From the NCBI RefSeq assembly GCF_001650875.1, contig NZ_LXYI01000031.1:21290-85289 (forward strand): a stretch of 64,000 bases of DNA. The letters are read 5' to 3'. Of this stretch, positions 18,628-27,857 are shown piece by piece. The notes under the pieces were generated by a model that was given only the letters and a program-made list of their open reading frames with translations, made no database searches and was not told where the DNA came from. A program made the translations under genes and the position numbers. Position 1 is the stretch's first letter. The number at the start of each line of letters is the position of its first letter. This DNA comes from Sulfitobacter sp. EhC04 (GTDB lineage Bacteria > Pseudomonadota > Alphaproteobacteria > Rhodobacterales > Rhodobacteraceae).

Positions 18628-20021
18628 CAGCGTCTCCGGTATCTGTCAAGGTTCGGGTAGGGCTGCGGCGCGCTGGGGTCAAGGGGCGCGCCCACAGGGT
18701 CACGCAGACCCCTGACATAGAACCAGCCCCAGAGTGCTGCCCCGATCCCGACGACCGCCCCCGCCAGCGCCTGACCATAGATCACGCCCTGCGCGCCAAA
18801 GAAGGCGGCCAGCCCCGCAGCGGCAGGCCAGCTCAGCAACCCGTCCTTGATCCAGTTCACCAGCGTGGAGCGCCCGGCACGCCCGAGATTGTTGAATGCC
18901 GCGTTCGACACAAAGAGCGCCCCGATGAAAACGAAGCCCCCCACACCGACAAAGGTGAAGGACCGCAGAACATCCGCGCCCAGACCGCTCAGCCCGAAAA
19001 GCGCGATCAAATGGGGTGTCGCCATGATCAGCAGCCCCCAGGCCAGCAGAGTGTAGATGCCGCAGAACAGCAGTGCGTCGCGGTAGGTGCTGCGCACCCG
19101 GCTCATCCGGCCCGCGCCGTAGTTCTGCCCGAAAATACCGCCGATGGCCCCCGACAGGGCAAAGACGCCGCCAAAAACCACAACTGTCAGCCGTCCGATC
19201 ACCGCCCAGGCCGCCATCGCGTCATCGCCGAACTGCGCCATGACGATGGTCAGGAAATAATTGCCCGCTGGCGTGGACATCTGGGTGGCGACCGCCGGGA
19301 TCGCCACGGCGGCGAAAGGGCCCGCGATATTGCGCAAGGTGCGCAGCCGGGGCCGCTCCAGCAGGCCCATCTGGACGACGGCGTAATATATCGCCAGCCC
19401 CAGCAACGAAAAGCGGAATAGCACCAGCCCGATCGCGGCCCCGTCCAGCCCCCAGCCCAGATAGAAGATCAGGATCGGGTCGATGATCAGCAGCACAAAG
19501 CCGGAAAACAGCGTGACATACATCGCCTTGGCCCCATAGCCATGGGCCCGCAAGGCACCGGAACAGGCCAGCGCCGCCGACATCGGGATCAGTGAGGGGA
19601 TCGTGATCGCCAGGTAGCGCGACGCGAGGCGCGCGGTCTCGCCGGTGGCACCGGCCAGTGCGATCAGCTCCTGCCGGAAGCCGACGATCACCGCGACCAC
19701 CAGCGCCAGGATCGCAGCGGCAATCACCGTGCCCGCCGCCGCCTGCCTGCGCGCCTGCGCATGGGCACCCTGCCCGATGCTGCGCGAAATCACTGCCGTG
19801 GTGGCAATCATCAGCCCAACCGCGATGGACACCGAAAAGAACTGCACCGCATAGGCAAATCCGATGGCCGCCACCAGACGCGCATTACCAAGTTGCGAAA
19901 TCCACAGCAGGTTGGCCGCATCCACCACAAAGACAAAGGTGATCCCCATGGCCCCGGTCGCCGTCATCCGGACCACATGGCCCATGGTGCCACCGGTCAG
20001 GAAACGGCCCTGCTCGGCCAT
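18627..20021 (-). CDS. MATE family efflux transporter
   Basis: This 464-residue inner-membrane antiporter of the MATE family probably expels cationic drugs or metabolites using a H+ or Na+ gradient. The start MAEQGRFLTGG is followed by about twelve hydrophobic helices in two similar halves. Family features are FLTGGTMGHVVRMTATGAMG at the start and the central GALRAHGYGAKAMYVTL and SGAIGGIFGQNYGAGRMSRV segments. The Arg-rich tail (LDRYRRR) is cytoplasmic. Both ends overlap neighbours as TGATG. The substrate is not predictable. Confidence 0.9.
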   Translation of the reverse strand: MAEQGRFLTGGTMGHVVRMTATGAMGITFVFVVDAANLLWISQLGNARLVAAIGFAYAVQFFSVSIAVGLMIATTAVISRSIGQGAHAQARRQAAAGTVIAAAILALVVAVIVGFRQELIALAGATGETARLASRYLAITIPSLIPMSAALACSGALRAHGYGAKAMYVTLFSGFVLLIIDPILIFYLGWGLDGAAIGLVLFRFSLLGLAIYYAVVQMGLLERPRLRTLRNIAGPFAAVAIPAVATQMSTPAGNYFLTIVMAQFGDDAMAAWAVIGRLTVVVFGGVFALSGAIGGIFGQNYGAGRMSRVRSTYRDALLFCGIYTLLAWGLLIMATPHLIALFGLSGLGADVLRSFTFVGVGGFVFIGALFVSNAAFNNLGRAGRSTLVNWIKDGLLSWPAAAGLAAFFGAQGVIYGQALAGAVVGIGAALWGWFYVRGLRDPVGAPLDPSAPQPYPNLDRYRRR

Positions 20022-21253
20022 CACTCGGCCGCCTGCGGCACCGCGCTGGCAAAGATCGTCTCGTTCCCCGGTGCCGGATGGCGGGGGATCAGCATGGCAA
20101 GGCTCAGCGATACGCCTGCCATACCCGCGGCCAGAAAGAACACCGCCGCAGGCGACACCAGCCACAACAATCCCAGCAGCACCGGCAGAAACACCGCCGC
20201 AATGTGATTGATGGTAAAGGCAACAGCCGCCGTCGGCGCAATATCTGCCGGGTCCGCGATCTTCTGAAAATAGGTCTTCAGCGCCAGCGCCAGCCCGAAA
20301 AAGATGTGATCCAGCACATAAAGCACTGCCGCCACCACCACGCCCCAACCGAGGTAATAGACACCGCCATAACTGAGAAAGACGATGATCAGGCCGATGT
20401 ATTCAAACCCCAGCGTGCGGCGTTCTCCGAAATACCCCACCGCGCGGCCCATCAGCGGGGCCAGCACCATGTTGGCGACAAGGTTCACCAGATAAAGCGT
20501 GGTGATCTGGTGCACCTCGTAGCCGAACCGTTCCACCATCATGAAACCGGCAAAAACCACAAAGATTTGCCGCCGTGCGCCCGCCATGAACTGCAAGGCG
20601 TAATAAAGCCAATACCGACGGCGCAGCACCATCTTCTTGACCTGCGGCGTCGGGGCCTCGAACTGCGGATAGGCTATCATGGCAAAGACCGCGATCAACA
20701 GCGTCACCCCGCCACCAGCCAGGTAGACGGCGTTGTAATTCAGGTCCAGCGTCTCCCACAGCGCCATGATCGCCAGATAGGCCACCAGCGTCGCAAACGA
20801 CCCCGCCGCCAGCAGCCAGCCCAACATGCGCGGCGCATCCTCGATCTTCAGCCATTGCAATTGCAGCGACTGGTTCACCGTCTCGTAGTAATGAAACCCG
20901 ATTGAGGACAACATGGTGATGGTCAGGATGCCGCCCATGGAGGGAAACCAGGCCGTCACCGCCGTGGCAGCACCCAGCAGGGCCAGCGAGACCAATCCCA
21001 GCACCTGTTCGCGTACAAAGATGATGATCGCGATGACGCCCACCGCCAGGAAGCCCGGAATCTCGCGCACCGTGTGCAGCAGCCCGATGTCCGACCCGTC
21101 GAAATCCGCAACCTCGATGACAAAATTGTTCAGCAATGCCGACCAGGTGTTGAAGGCAATGGGCATTGCCAGCGCCATCAGGAACAACAGGGCCACGGGC
21201 CGCCGCCAGAAGGGCTGATGCTTTGCATCTTCAAGGGTCACAAACTGCGTCAT
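20021..21253 (-). CDS. Major facilitator superfamily transporter
   Basis: 410 residues with about twelve transmembrane helices in two halves, and a central basic cytoplasmic loop (PQVKKMVLRRRYW). The chosen start MTQFVTLEDAKH has GGAGCGGGC before the ATG; an upstream frame extension of 27 residues is Cys/Gly-rich and unlikely. Its GRAVGYFGERRTLGFEY piece resembles an MFS loop 8-9 motif. The substrate is unknown. It forms a coupled unit with the MATE gene and prmA. Confidence 0.8.
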   Translation of the reverse strand: MTQFVTLEDAKHQPFWRRPVALLFLMALAMPIAFNTWSALLNNFVIEVADFDGSDIGLLHTVREIPGFLAVGVIAIIIFVREQVLGLVSLALLGAATAVTAWFPSMGGILTITMLSSIGFHYYETVNQSLQLQWLKIEDAPRMLGWLLAAGSFATLVAYLAIMALWETLDLNYNAVYLAGGGVTLLIAVFAMIAYPQFEAPTPQVKKMVLRRRYWLYYALQFMAGARRQIFVVFAGFMMVERFGYEVHQITTLYLVNLVANMVLAPLMGRAVGYFGERRTLGFEYIGLIIVFLSYGGVYYLGWGVVVAAVLYVLDHIFFGLALALKTYFQKIADPADIAPTAAVAFTINHIAAVFLPVLLGLLWLVSPAAVFFLAAGMAGVSLSLAMLIPRHPAPGNETIFASAVPQAAE

Positions 21254-21428
21254 GCCCGCTCCAATACGCCCGCATCCCGTCAATGACGAGGCTAAAAACG
21301 CACATCTGCCCTTCCCGAATGCACCGCTCTGCATTCTTTTTGGCTACAAATATCTCTGCACGACGTTTCCCCACAGGCTCCCTCGCCAGTCCGGAAACCT
21401 CCAGAATACGGGACGGCGGGCGGGGCGG

Positions 21429-21460
21429 CTTGCGCGCAGCGCAACAGCGCCGCGCGCAAG
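21429..21460 (-). terminator. G+C-rich stem-loop after the 62-residue gene
   Basis: CTTGCGCGC and GCGCGCAAG form the outer stem and GCG/CGC pairs extend it, 11 bases past the stop of the small leftward gene. No T-run follows, so it may act as a 3' stabiliser rather than an intrinsic terminator. Confidence 0.5.
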
Positions 21461-21471
21461 TCGTATTTCCG

Positions 21472-21660
21472 TCAGAGCGGCGTCTGCGCCGGGATGGGCC
21501 CGGAATTGCCGTACCAGACCGGCCCGCCGCGCGCGGCCTCGGTGCCCTGGATGCCCCAGACCAGCACTGCGGCAAAAACCGCGCCGATCAGCAAGGCAAC
21601 CGGTGCGGTCATGCGGACATGCAGCCGCGAAGATTTGAGAATTTGATCCTGAAGTGACAT
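21472..21660 (-). CDS. Small single-pass membrane protein, hypothetical
   Basis: 62 residues starting MSLQDQILKSSRLHVRM with AGGAG six bases before the ATG. One membrane helix follows (APVALLIGAVFAAVLVWGIQ, about 19-38), then a Gly/Pro-rich tail ending GPIPAQTPL. No family recognised. It lies alone between priA and the MFS operon, with a stem-loop after its stop. The clear ribosome site and helix support a real product. Confidence 0.6.
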   Translation of the reverse strand: MSLQDQILKSSRLHVRMTAPVALLIGAVFAAVLVWGIQGTEAARGGPVWYGNSGPIPAQTPL

Positions 21661-21788
21661 GGCGAACTCCTGCGCTGTGTCAGGCATAGATAGGGACCGG
21701 CAAGACATCATGGAAATGAATGTTTATGCGAAGCCACTTCACGAAATTTGATGTATTGCCGCACGGGACGGGCATCACCCCGATCCGG

Positions 21789-23984
21789 TCAATAGAAACT
21801 CTGCGGATCAATATCGACGGCAAGGCGCAACTCGCCTTTCAGCTTCACCTGCGCCACCCATTGCGCAAGCGCCTCCTGCAGGGGGGCGGATTTCTCTGCC
21901 TTGACCAGCAGCCTGACGCGATGCCGCCCGCGCACCCGTGCGATGGGTGCCGGTGCCGGGCCAAAGACCTGCGCGCCGATCCGCCGCAACGGCGCGTCGC
22001 GCTGTGCCAGCAGATTGCCTGCATCAAAGACCTGCGCCACGTCCGGCCCGGACAGGATGATCCCTGCCATCCTGCCATAGGGCGGCACCCCGGCCTGGTG
22101 ACGCTCCTTCGCCTCGGCAGACCAGAAGGCCTCTTCATCGCCCGCCAGGATCGCCCGGATCACCGGATGATCCGGCTGATAGGTCTGCAAAAGCGCAGCA
22201 CCCGGCGCCTCCGCCCGGCCGGCCCGGCCCGCGACCTGGCGCATCAACTGGAATGTCCGCTCTGCGGCCCGCAGGTCCGACCCCATCAGCCCCAGATCCG
22301 CGTCGATCACGCCAACCAGGGTGAGATTGGGAAAATTATGCCCTTTGGCCACCAGTTGCGTGCCGATGATGATGTCCGCCGCCCCCGCCGCGATGCCCGC
22401 GATCTCGGCTTTGAGCGCGCGCGCCGATCCGTACATGTCCGACGACAAAACCGCCACCCGCGCATCGGGCCAAAGCGCCGCCGCCTCCTCGCCCAGCCTT
22501 TCGACGCCCGGTCCCACCGGGGCCAGCCGGTCCACTGCCTCGCAAGAGGGGCAGACCTCGGGCATGGGTTTGCTTTCGCCGCACTGGTGGCAGATCAGAC
22601 GCTTGAGAAACCGGTGTTCCACCATGCGCGCATCGCAATGGTCACAGCCGATCTGATGCCCGCAGGCCCGGCACAGTGTGACGGGCGCATAGCCACGGCG
22701 ATTGATGAACAACATCGCCTGTTCGCCCTTCTCCAGCCGCTTGTTCACTTCGGCCTGCAAGGTCGGCGACACCCAGCGGTCGGACCGCAACCCTTCGTCG
22801 CGCATGTCGATTGCGCCCATCTGCGGCATCACCGCAGGTCCGAAACGCGATGTCAGGTCAAGCCGCCGGTATTTGCCCGCTTCCACATTCGCCCAGGTCT
22901 CAAGCGAGGGCGTGGCACTGGCCAGCACCACCTGCGCGCCGCAGATGGAGGCCCGCAGGACCGCCATGTCGCGTGCGTGGTACAGCACGCCGTCCTCCTG
23001 CTTGTAGGAGGTGTCGTGTTCCTCATCCACAACGATCAGCCCGAGGCTCTGAAACGGCAGGAACAGGGCGGAGCGTGCCCCGATCACCAGCTGCGCCTGC
23101 CCCTGCCCCACCATGCGCCAGATGCGGCGGCGTTCGGTCATCGTGGCCCCGGAATGCCATTCGGCGGGCTTCGCGCCAAAGCGTTCCTCGACCCGGTGCA
23201 GGAATTGCTCTGTCAGGGCGATCTCGGGCAGCAGCACCAGCGCCTGCCGCCCCGCGCGCAGTGTGGCGGCAACGGCTTCGAGATAGACTTCCGTCTTGCC
23301 CGACCCGGTAACACCGCGCAGCAGGGTGGTGCCATAACTCTGGCTGCGCACCGCTTCTGCCAGAACCTCTGCGCCTGCCGCCTGATCGTCGGTCAACGCC
23401 TTGCCCGGCAGCTCCGGGTCCAATCTGGGGAAGGGCAAGTCGCGGGGGCTGTCCTCTTCGGCCACGGCCCCCTGGCCCACAAGCCCCTTGACCACAGAGG
23501 GGGTCACACCGGCCTGTTCGGCCAGTTCCTTGAGGGTAAAGGAAAGATCACCATACTCCTGCAAGGTGGCCAGCACGCGGCGGCGGGCGTCGGTCATCCG
23601 CTCGGGCTCAGACAAGCCGCGCCGGTAGACCCTGCGCATCGACGGCGGGTCGCCCAGGCCCGGCGCACGGGTTGCAAGACGCAGCATCGCGGGCATCGGC
23701 GTCAGCGTATAGGCGGCAGCCCGCGCAAGGAAACTGCGCATCTCCTCGCGCATCGGAGCCGCGTCCAGGACCCGGATCACAGCGCGGATCTTTGACAGGT
23801 CATAGTCGCCCTGCCCTGCCCCCCAGACCACGCCCAGCACCTTGCGCGGCCCCAGCGGCACCTCGACAAATGCCCCCCGGTGGCAGCCGCCCTCGGGCGC
23901 GCGGTAATCCAGCGCCCGGCCCAAAGGCTGGGTCGTCAGCACCGACACCAGGTCGCCCTGATCGAAGAATTCCGGACCGTCCAC
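21789..23984 (-). CDS. priA: Primosomal protein N' (replication restart helicase PriA)
   Basis: PriA reloads the replisome at stalled forks. About 731 residues. An N-terminal fork-binding domain begins [30 protein letters not shown] in broad outline. Walker A is [14 protein letters not shown] and the DEEH box is [13 protein letters not shown]. The eight zinc-binding cysteines are visible in [19 protein letters not shown] and CPSC. Helicase motifs V-VI lie in [15 protein letters not shown] use a GTG start with AAGGTGGGG upstream; a GTG 24 bases earlier lacks a ribosome site, so the N-terminus is uncertain by eight residues. Confidence 0.95.
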   Translation of the reverse strand: MDGPEFFDQGDLVSVLTTQPLGRALDYRAPEGGCHRGAFVEVPLGPRKVLGVVWGAGQGDYDLSKIRAVIRVLDAAPMREEMRSFLARAAAYTLTPMPAMLRLATRAPGLGDPPSMRRVYRRGLSEPERMTDARRRVLATLQEYGDLSFTLKELAEQAGVTPSVVKGLVGQGAVAEEDSPRDLPFPRLDPELPGKALTDDQAAGAEVLAEAVRSQSYGTTLLRGVTGSGKTEVYLEAVAATLRAGRQALVLLPEIALTEQFLHRVEERFGAKPAEWHSGATMTERRRIWRMVGQGQAQLVIGARSALFLPFQSLGLIVVDEEHDTSYKQEDGVLYHARDMAVLRASICGAQVVLASATPSLETWANVEAGKYRRLDLTSRFGPAVMPQMGAIDMRDEGLRSDRWVSPTLQAEVNKRLEKGEQAMLFINRRGYAPVTLCRACGHQIGCDHCDARMVEHRFLKRLICHQCGESKPMPEVCPSCEAVDRLAPVGPGVERLGEEAAALWPDARVAVLSSDMYGSARALKAEIAGIAAGAADIIIGTQLVAKGHNFPNLTLVGVIDADLGLMGSDLRAAERTFQLMRQVAGRAGRAEAPGAALLQTYQPDHPVIRAILAGDEEAFWSAEAKERHQAGVPPYGRMAGIILSGPDVAQVFDAGNLLAQRDAPLRRIGAQVFGPAPAPIARVRGRHRVRLLVKAEKSAPLQEALAQWVAQVKLKGELRLAVDIDPQSFY

Positions 23985-24102
23985 GAATGCCCCACCTTGG
24001 AAATTCACAATTGAAGGCTTTCAGCATCGCAGATCATACGATAAAGCCAAGGCGACAGAGATAACCGTTAGCGCCACCATTCCAAGCGATAAGGACACCG
24101 AG

Positions 24103-24756
24103 ATGAAATTTTTCGTAGACACCGCAGAGATTGACGCAATCGCCGAGCTGAACGAACTGGGCATGGTAGACGGCGTGACCACGAACCCCTCCCTGATCCT
24201 TAAATCAGGCCGCGACATCATCGAGGTCACCCGCGAGATCTGCGCGCTGGTCACCGGCCCGGTCAGCGCCGAAGTGGTCGCCCTCGATGCGGACACCATG
24301 ATCGCCGAGGGCCGCAAGCTGGCCGAGATCGCGGACAACATCACCATCAAGCTGCCGCTGACATGGGACGGGCTGAAAGCCTGCAAGATCCTGTCCGGCG
24401 AGGGCCGGATGGTCAATGTCACGCTGTGCTTCTCTGCCAATCAGGCGCTGCTGGCGGCCAAGGCCGGTGCGACCTTCATCTCGCCCTTCATCGGGCGGCT
24501 GGATGACATCCACATCGACGGCATGGACCTGATCCACGACATCCGCACGATCTATGACAACTACGGGTTCGAAACAAACATCCTCGCCGCCTCGATCCGG
24601 TCCGTGAACCATGTGCACGAATGCGCGCTGGCCGGTGCCGATGTGATGACGGCACCACCCGAGGTGATCAAGAAGCTGGCAATCCACCCGCTGACCGACA
24701 AGGGGCTTGAGCAGTTCACCAAGGATTGGGAAAAGACCGGCCAGAAAATCCTCTGA
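24103..24756 (+). CDS. fsa: Fructose-6-phosphate aldolase / transaldolase-like protein
   Basis: 217-residue TIM-barrel enzyme of the small transaldolase (subfamily 3B/FSA) type. The Schiff-base lysine is Lys83 in [10 protein letters not shown], and [18 protein letters not shown] and [10 protein letters not shown] are family motifs. Proteins of this size act either as transaldolases in the non-oxidative pentose phosphate pathway or as fructose-6-phosphate aldolases; sequence reading alone does not separate them. AAGGACACCGAG precedes the ATG. A perfect stem-loop follows the stop. Confidence 0.92.
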   Translation: MKFFVDTAEIDAIAELNELGMVDGVTTNPSLILKSGRDIIEVTREICALVTGPVSAEVVALDADTMIAEGRKLAEIADNITIKLPLTWDGLKACKILSGEGRMVNVTLCFSANQALLAAKAGATFISPFIGRLDDIHIDGMDLIHDIRTIYDNYGFETNILAASIRSVNHVHECALAGADVMTAPPEVIKKLAIHPLTDKGLEQFTKDWEKTGQKIL

Positions 24757-24764
24757 TCCGGGTC

Positions 24765-24785
24765 CGGGGCGGCATGCCCGCCCCG
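24765..24785 (+). terminator. Stem-loop after fsa
   Basis: The arms CGGGGCGG and CCGCCCCG are perfectly complementary with a five-base loop, nine bases past the fsa stop. No T-run follows, so termination may be rho-dependent or partial. Confidence 0.55.
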
Positions 24786-24911
24786 CGCCCCAGGCTCGGT
24801 CTCAGGGGCACAATTTCGCAACGCCACGGGATTTTACCCCGGCAAGGCGAAAAAGGGGCGGCAATTGCCCGCCACCGGTGCTATACCGGAGCAAATCAAG
24901 CAGAGACTGAT

Positions 24912-25619
24912 ATGAGCAGCAGCCCCAAGATTGACGACGCCCTGCGCGAGGCGATCATTTCGCAACCCGATGTGATACTCGACGATACCGATGTGATGCA
25001 GGCGCTGATCGCTGCCAATGAAAAGGCGATGGGCGGCAATATCGTCGATCTGCGCGGCATCGCGATGGAAAGGCTGGAAACACGGCTGGACCGGCTGGAG
25101 GACACCCACCGCAGCGTGATCGCCGCCGCCTATGAGAACCTTGCCGGGACCAACCAGATCCACCGTGCCATCCTGCGGATGCTCGATCCGGTCGAATTCG
25201 AACCTTTCCTGCGCGATCTGGGCGGCGAAGTGGCCGATATCCTGCGCGTCGATGCGGTAAAGCTGGTTCTTGAATCGGTGCAGAACGACAGCGACCCGGC
25301 GGTGCAGCGGCTGGGTGATGTGCTGAGCGTGGCGGAACCCGGCTTTATCGACAGCTACCTGACCCAGGGCCGCGGCGGCGCCCCCCGCCAGGTGACCCTG
25401 CGCGGCGTGCAGGACGGCGCGCATCAGATTTATGGCGAGAAATCCGACTGGATCCGGTCCGAGGCCTGCCTGAAGCTGGATTTTGGCGCGGGCCGCCTGC
25501 CCGGTCTGCTGGTGCTGGGCGCAGAGGACCCGCATATGTTCGGCCCCCAGCAGGGCACCGACCTGCTGACCTTCTTTACCGGTGTATTCGAGCGCGCGAT
25601 GCGCCGCTGGCTGTCTTGA
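24912..25619 (+). CDS. DUF484 family protein (GAF-like)
   Basis: 235 residues. The N-terminal quarter is helical with a coiled-coil-like MERLETRLDRLEDTHRSV segment, and the rest fits the GAF-like DUF484 domain (LVLGAEDPHMFGPQQGTDLLTFFTGVFERAM at the C-terminus is characteristic). Its function is unknown, but DUF484 genes regularly precede xerC. Here the stop overlaps the xerC start (TTGA), indicating coupled translation. The start ATG follows a modest GAGACTGAT site. Confidence 0.88.
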   Translation: MSSSPKIDDALREAIISQPDVILDDTDVMQALIAANEKAMGGNIVDLRGIAMERLETRLDRLEDTHRSVIAAAYENLAGTNQIHRAILRMLDPVEFEPFLRDLGGEVADILRVDAVKLVLESVQNDSDPAVQRLGDVLSVAEPGFIDSYLTQGRGGAPRQVTLRGVQDGAHQIYGEKSDWIRSEACLKLDFGAGRLPGLLVLGAEDPHMFGPQQGTDLLTFFTGVFERAMRRWLS

Positions 25620-26566
25620 GGCGCGGCGACACAGCAGCACAGACCGGGCTGATCAGCCCTGCCGCGCGCGATGCGCTGGCCACTTGGCTGGACCAGCAGC
25701 GCGCGTTGAAAGGGGCGGCGGAGAATACGCTGACTGCCTATCAGGGCGATGTTGCGGACTTCCTGGCCTTCATGACCGCCCATAAGGCAGAGCCGCAGGG
25801 GCTGGGCGCGCTGGCAAAGATCACCATATCGGACATGCGCGCCTGGATGGCCCGCACGCGCGGCCCCGGTGTCGGCCCCCGGTCCATGGCGCGCAAACTG
25901 TCGGCAGTGAAGGCCTTTTACCGCTGGCTGGCGGAACGCGAAGGGTTTGAACCCACGGCGGTCCTGGCCACCCGCGCCCCGAAATTTTCAAAGAAACTGC
26001 CCCGCCCGCTGGCGGTGGATGCCGCCCGCGCGATGATCGACTTCGTCGAGCTGCAATCGCGCCACCCCTGGGTCGCAACCCGCGATGTGGCGGTGCTGAC
26101 CTTGCTGTGGGGCTGCGGGCTGCGGATTTCCGAGGCGCTTGGCCTGAGGGGCGCGGATGCGCCACTGCCCGAGACGCTGCGCATTTCCGGCAAGGGCGGC
26201 AAGGAACGTGTCGTCCCGGTGCTGCCCGCCGCCCGCGAGGCGGTCGCGGCCTATCTGCGCGCCTGCCCCTTCCCGCAGGAAGCTGATGGCCCGCTGTTTC
26301 GTGCTGTGCGCGGCGGGCCCTTGGGGCCACGCGCGATTTCGCAGGTGATGGCGGATGCGCGGATGCAGCTTGGGCTGCCTGCAACCGCGACGCCCCATGC
26401 AATGCGCCACAGCTTTGCCACCCATCTGCTGGACGCGGGCGGCGATCTGCGCGCGATCCAGGAATTGCTGGGCCATGCGTCACTTTCCACCACCCAGGCC
26501 TATACGGCGGTCGACACGGCGCGGTTGATGGACGTCTACAACCGCGCGCATCCCAAGGCGGGGTGA
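25616..26566 (+). CDS. xerC: Tyrosine recombinase XerC
   Basis: XerC works with XerD at dif to resolve chromosome dimers. 316 residues. A SAM-like core-binding N-terminus (ENTLTAYQGDVADFLAFM) precedes a catalytic domain with Arg170 (GCGLRISEA), Lys193 or Lys196 (GKGGKER), His261 and Arg264 (HAMRHSFATHLL), His287 (LLGHASLSTTQ) and nucleophile Tyr296. All residues needed for activity are present. The start is TTG within the overlap with DUF484. Three composite palindromes begin six bases after the stop. Confidence 0.95.
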   Translation: MRRGDTAAQTGLISPAARDALATWLDQQRALKGAAENTLTAYQGDVADFLAFMTAHKAEPQGLGALAKITISDMRAWMARTRGPGVGPRSMARKLSAVKAFYRWLAEREGFEPTAVLATRAPKFSKKLPRPLAVDAARAMIDFVELQSRHPWVATRDVAVLTLLWGCGLRISEALGLRGADAPLPETLRISGKGGKERVVPVLPAAREAVAAYLRACPFPQEADGPLFRAVRGGPLGPRAISQVMADARMQLGLPATATPHAMRHSFATHLLDAGGDLRAIQELLGHASLSTTQAYTAVDTARLMDVYNRAHPKAG

Positions 26567-26571
26567 GCCTG

Positions 26572-26613
26572 CGTTTTCTTTAAAGAAAACGGACCAGCGT
26601 TTTCGAAAACGCT
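26572..26613. repeat. Composite double palindrome, copy 1
   Basis: Palindrome A has a TTTCTTTAAAGAAA core flanked by CGT/ACG arms. Four bases later palindrome B (AGCGTTTTCGAAAACGCT) is exact over 18 bases. It is the first of three similar A+B units in the gap between the convergent xerC and meaB. Confidence 0.85.
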
Positions 26614-26652
26614 GCCGACTCGTGCATTTTTCTGAAGATCTGCCCCCAACCC

Positions 26653-26695
26653 CGGTTTCTTTAAAGAAACCGAGCCGGAATTTTCGCAAAATCCG
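26653..26695. repeat. Composite double palindrome, copy 2
   Basis: Palindrome A has the same 14-base core with CGG/CCG arms, so the base next to the core has changed on both sides together. Palindrome B (CGGAATTTTCGCAAAATCCG) is imperfect at its centre. Its start lies 81 bases after that of copy 1. Confidence 0.85.
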
Positions 26696-26753
26696 AAGTA
26701 TTTCAACTTATTCTCTGCGAAAAGGATGCCGGACAGATGCAAAGCCCAGGCAA

Positions 26754-26798
26754 CCGATTTCTTTAAAGAAATCGGACCGGAATTTTCGAAAATTCCGG
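26754..26798. repeat. Composite double palindrome, copy 3
   Basis: Palindrome A carries CCGA/TCGG arms around the TTTCTTTAAAGAAA core (exact over 22 bases). Palindrome B (CCGGAATTTTCGAAAATTCC plus GG) is also exact over 22 bases. It ends nine bases before the meaB stop. Confidence 0.85.
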
Positions 26799-26806
26799 CG
26801 CTGTGG

Positions 26807-27778
26807 CTACTTCCGCAACCCGTCAACAAAATCCTGAGCGGCGGCTGAAGGGTCCTGCTCCCCGGCGGCAACGGCGTCGCTCAACGCGGTGAGCCGGGCT
26901 TTTGTCCCGGCTTCGGACAATTGCGCCAACAAGCGCTGCTTCACGTCTTCGAGAAACCAGTAACGCGCCTGTGCGGCGCGGGTGCGGTCCCAGAACCCGT
27001 TTTCGCGCCGCCAGTCCGCCAGGTCCTCCAGCGCCCGCCACGCCTTGTCCAGCCCGTTTTCCTCCAGCGCCGAAACGGTCATCGCACAGGGATACCCCGC
27101 CGGGTCCTGCGGGCGTTTGCGCAGCAGCCGCAGAGCACCTGCATAATCAGCGCAGGTGCGGGTGGCAGTCGCCTTCAAGTCACCATCGGCCTTGTTGATC
27201 AGGATCACATCCGCCATTTCCATGATGCCGCGTTTGACGCCCTGCAATTCATCCCCCCCCGCCGGGGCCAGCAGCAAAACGAAGAGATCGGACATCTCGG
27301 CCACCACGGTTTCGGACTGGCCCACACCCACAGTTTCGATCAGCACCACGTCAAAGCCCGCCGCCTCGCACAGGCGCACGGCCTCGCGGCTGCGCCGCGC
27401 CACGCCCCCCAGGTGGGTCTGGCTGGGCGAGGGCCGGATGAAGGCATTGGGATCGCGGCTGAGCTGGTCCATCCGGGTCTTGTCGCCAAGGATCGACCCG
27501 CCGGATCGGGAGGAGGACGGATCGACCGCCAGCACCGCCACCCGCTTGCCCATGCCGGTCAGCATCATGCCGAAGCTTTCTATAAAGGTGGATTTTCCCA
27601 CACCCGGCGTGCCGGACAACCCGATGCGCAAGGCCTGGCCGTCCTGCGGCAAGGCGGCCAGCAATTCAGCCGCCTGTGCCCGGTGATCAGCGCGGCCCGA
27701 TTCCACCAGCGTGATGGCACGCGCCAGCGCGCGGCGCTCCTGTGCGCGGATGCGGCTGGCAAGGTCATTGATATCCAT
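26807..27778 (-). CDS. meaB: Methylmalonyl-CoA mutase-associated GTPase MeaB (ArgK family)
   Basis: This G3E-type GTPase protects and reloads adenosylcobalamin-dependent methylmalonyl-CoA mutase. 323 residues starting MDINDLASRIRAQERRALARAITLVES. Walker A is GTPGVGKST (about 56-64). Other motifs are VLAVDPSSSRSGGSILGDKTRM, the switch region FDVVLIETVGVGQSE and the base-recognition NKAD. A longer upstream frame exists but would extend into hrpB on the other strand. The mutase gene itself is not in this window. It is divergent from hrpB. Confidence 0.93.
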   Translation of the reverse strand: MDINDLASRIRAQERRALARAITLVESGRADHRAQAAELLAALPQDGQALRIGLSGTPGVGKSTFIESFGMMLTGMGKRVAVLAVDPSSSRSGGSILGDKTRMDQLSRDPNAFIRPSPSQTHLGGVARRSREAVRLCEAAGFDVVLIETVGVGQSETVVAEMSDLFVLLLAPAGGDELQGVKRGIMEMADVILINKADGDLKATATRTCADYAGALRLLRKRPQDPAGYPCAMTVSALEENGLDKAWRALEDLADWRRENGFWDRTRAAQARYWFLEDVKQRLLAQLSEAGTKARLTALSDAVAAGEQDPSAAAQDFVDGLRK

Positions 27779-27857
27779 GGCGCATCTTTTGCGGGACAGC
27801 GCAAAAATGTCCAGCCCCGGCCCTTGGCGCGCCGCATGGTTTGCCGGATAAGACGAT

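Noticed and set aside
21720..23795. Rightward open frame of about 690 codons opposite priA
   Set aside because: PriA zinc cysteines and helicase motifs occupy the other strand; the antisense product is Arg/His/Gln-rich and unsupported.
26572..26798. Possible CRISPR or IS end
   Set aside because: The repeats are double palindromes with variable spacing and covarying arms; there is no transposase nearby.
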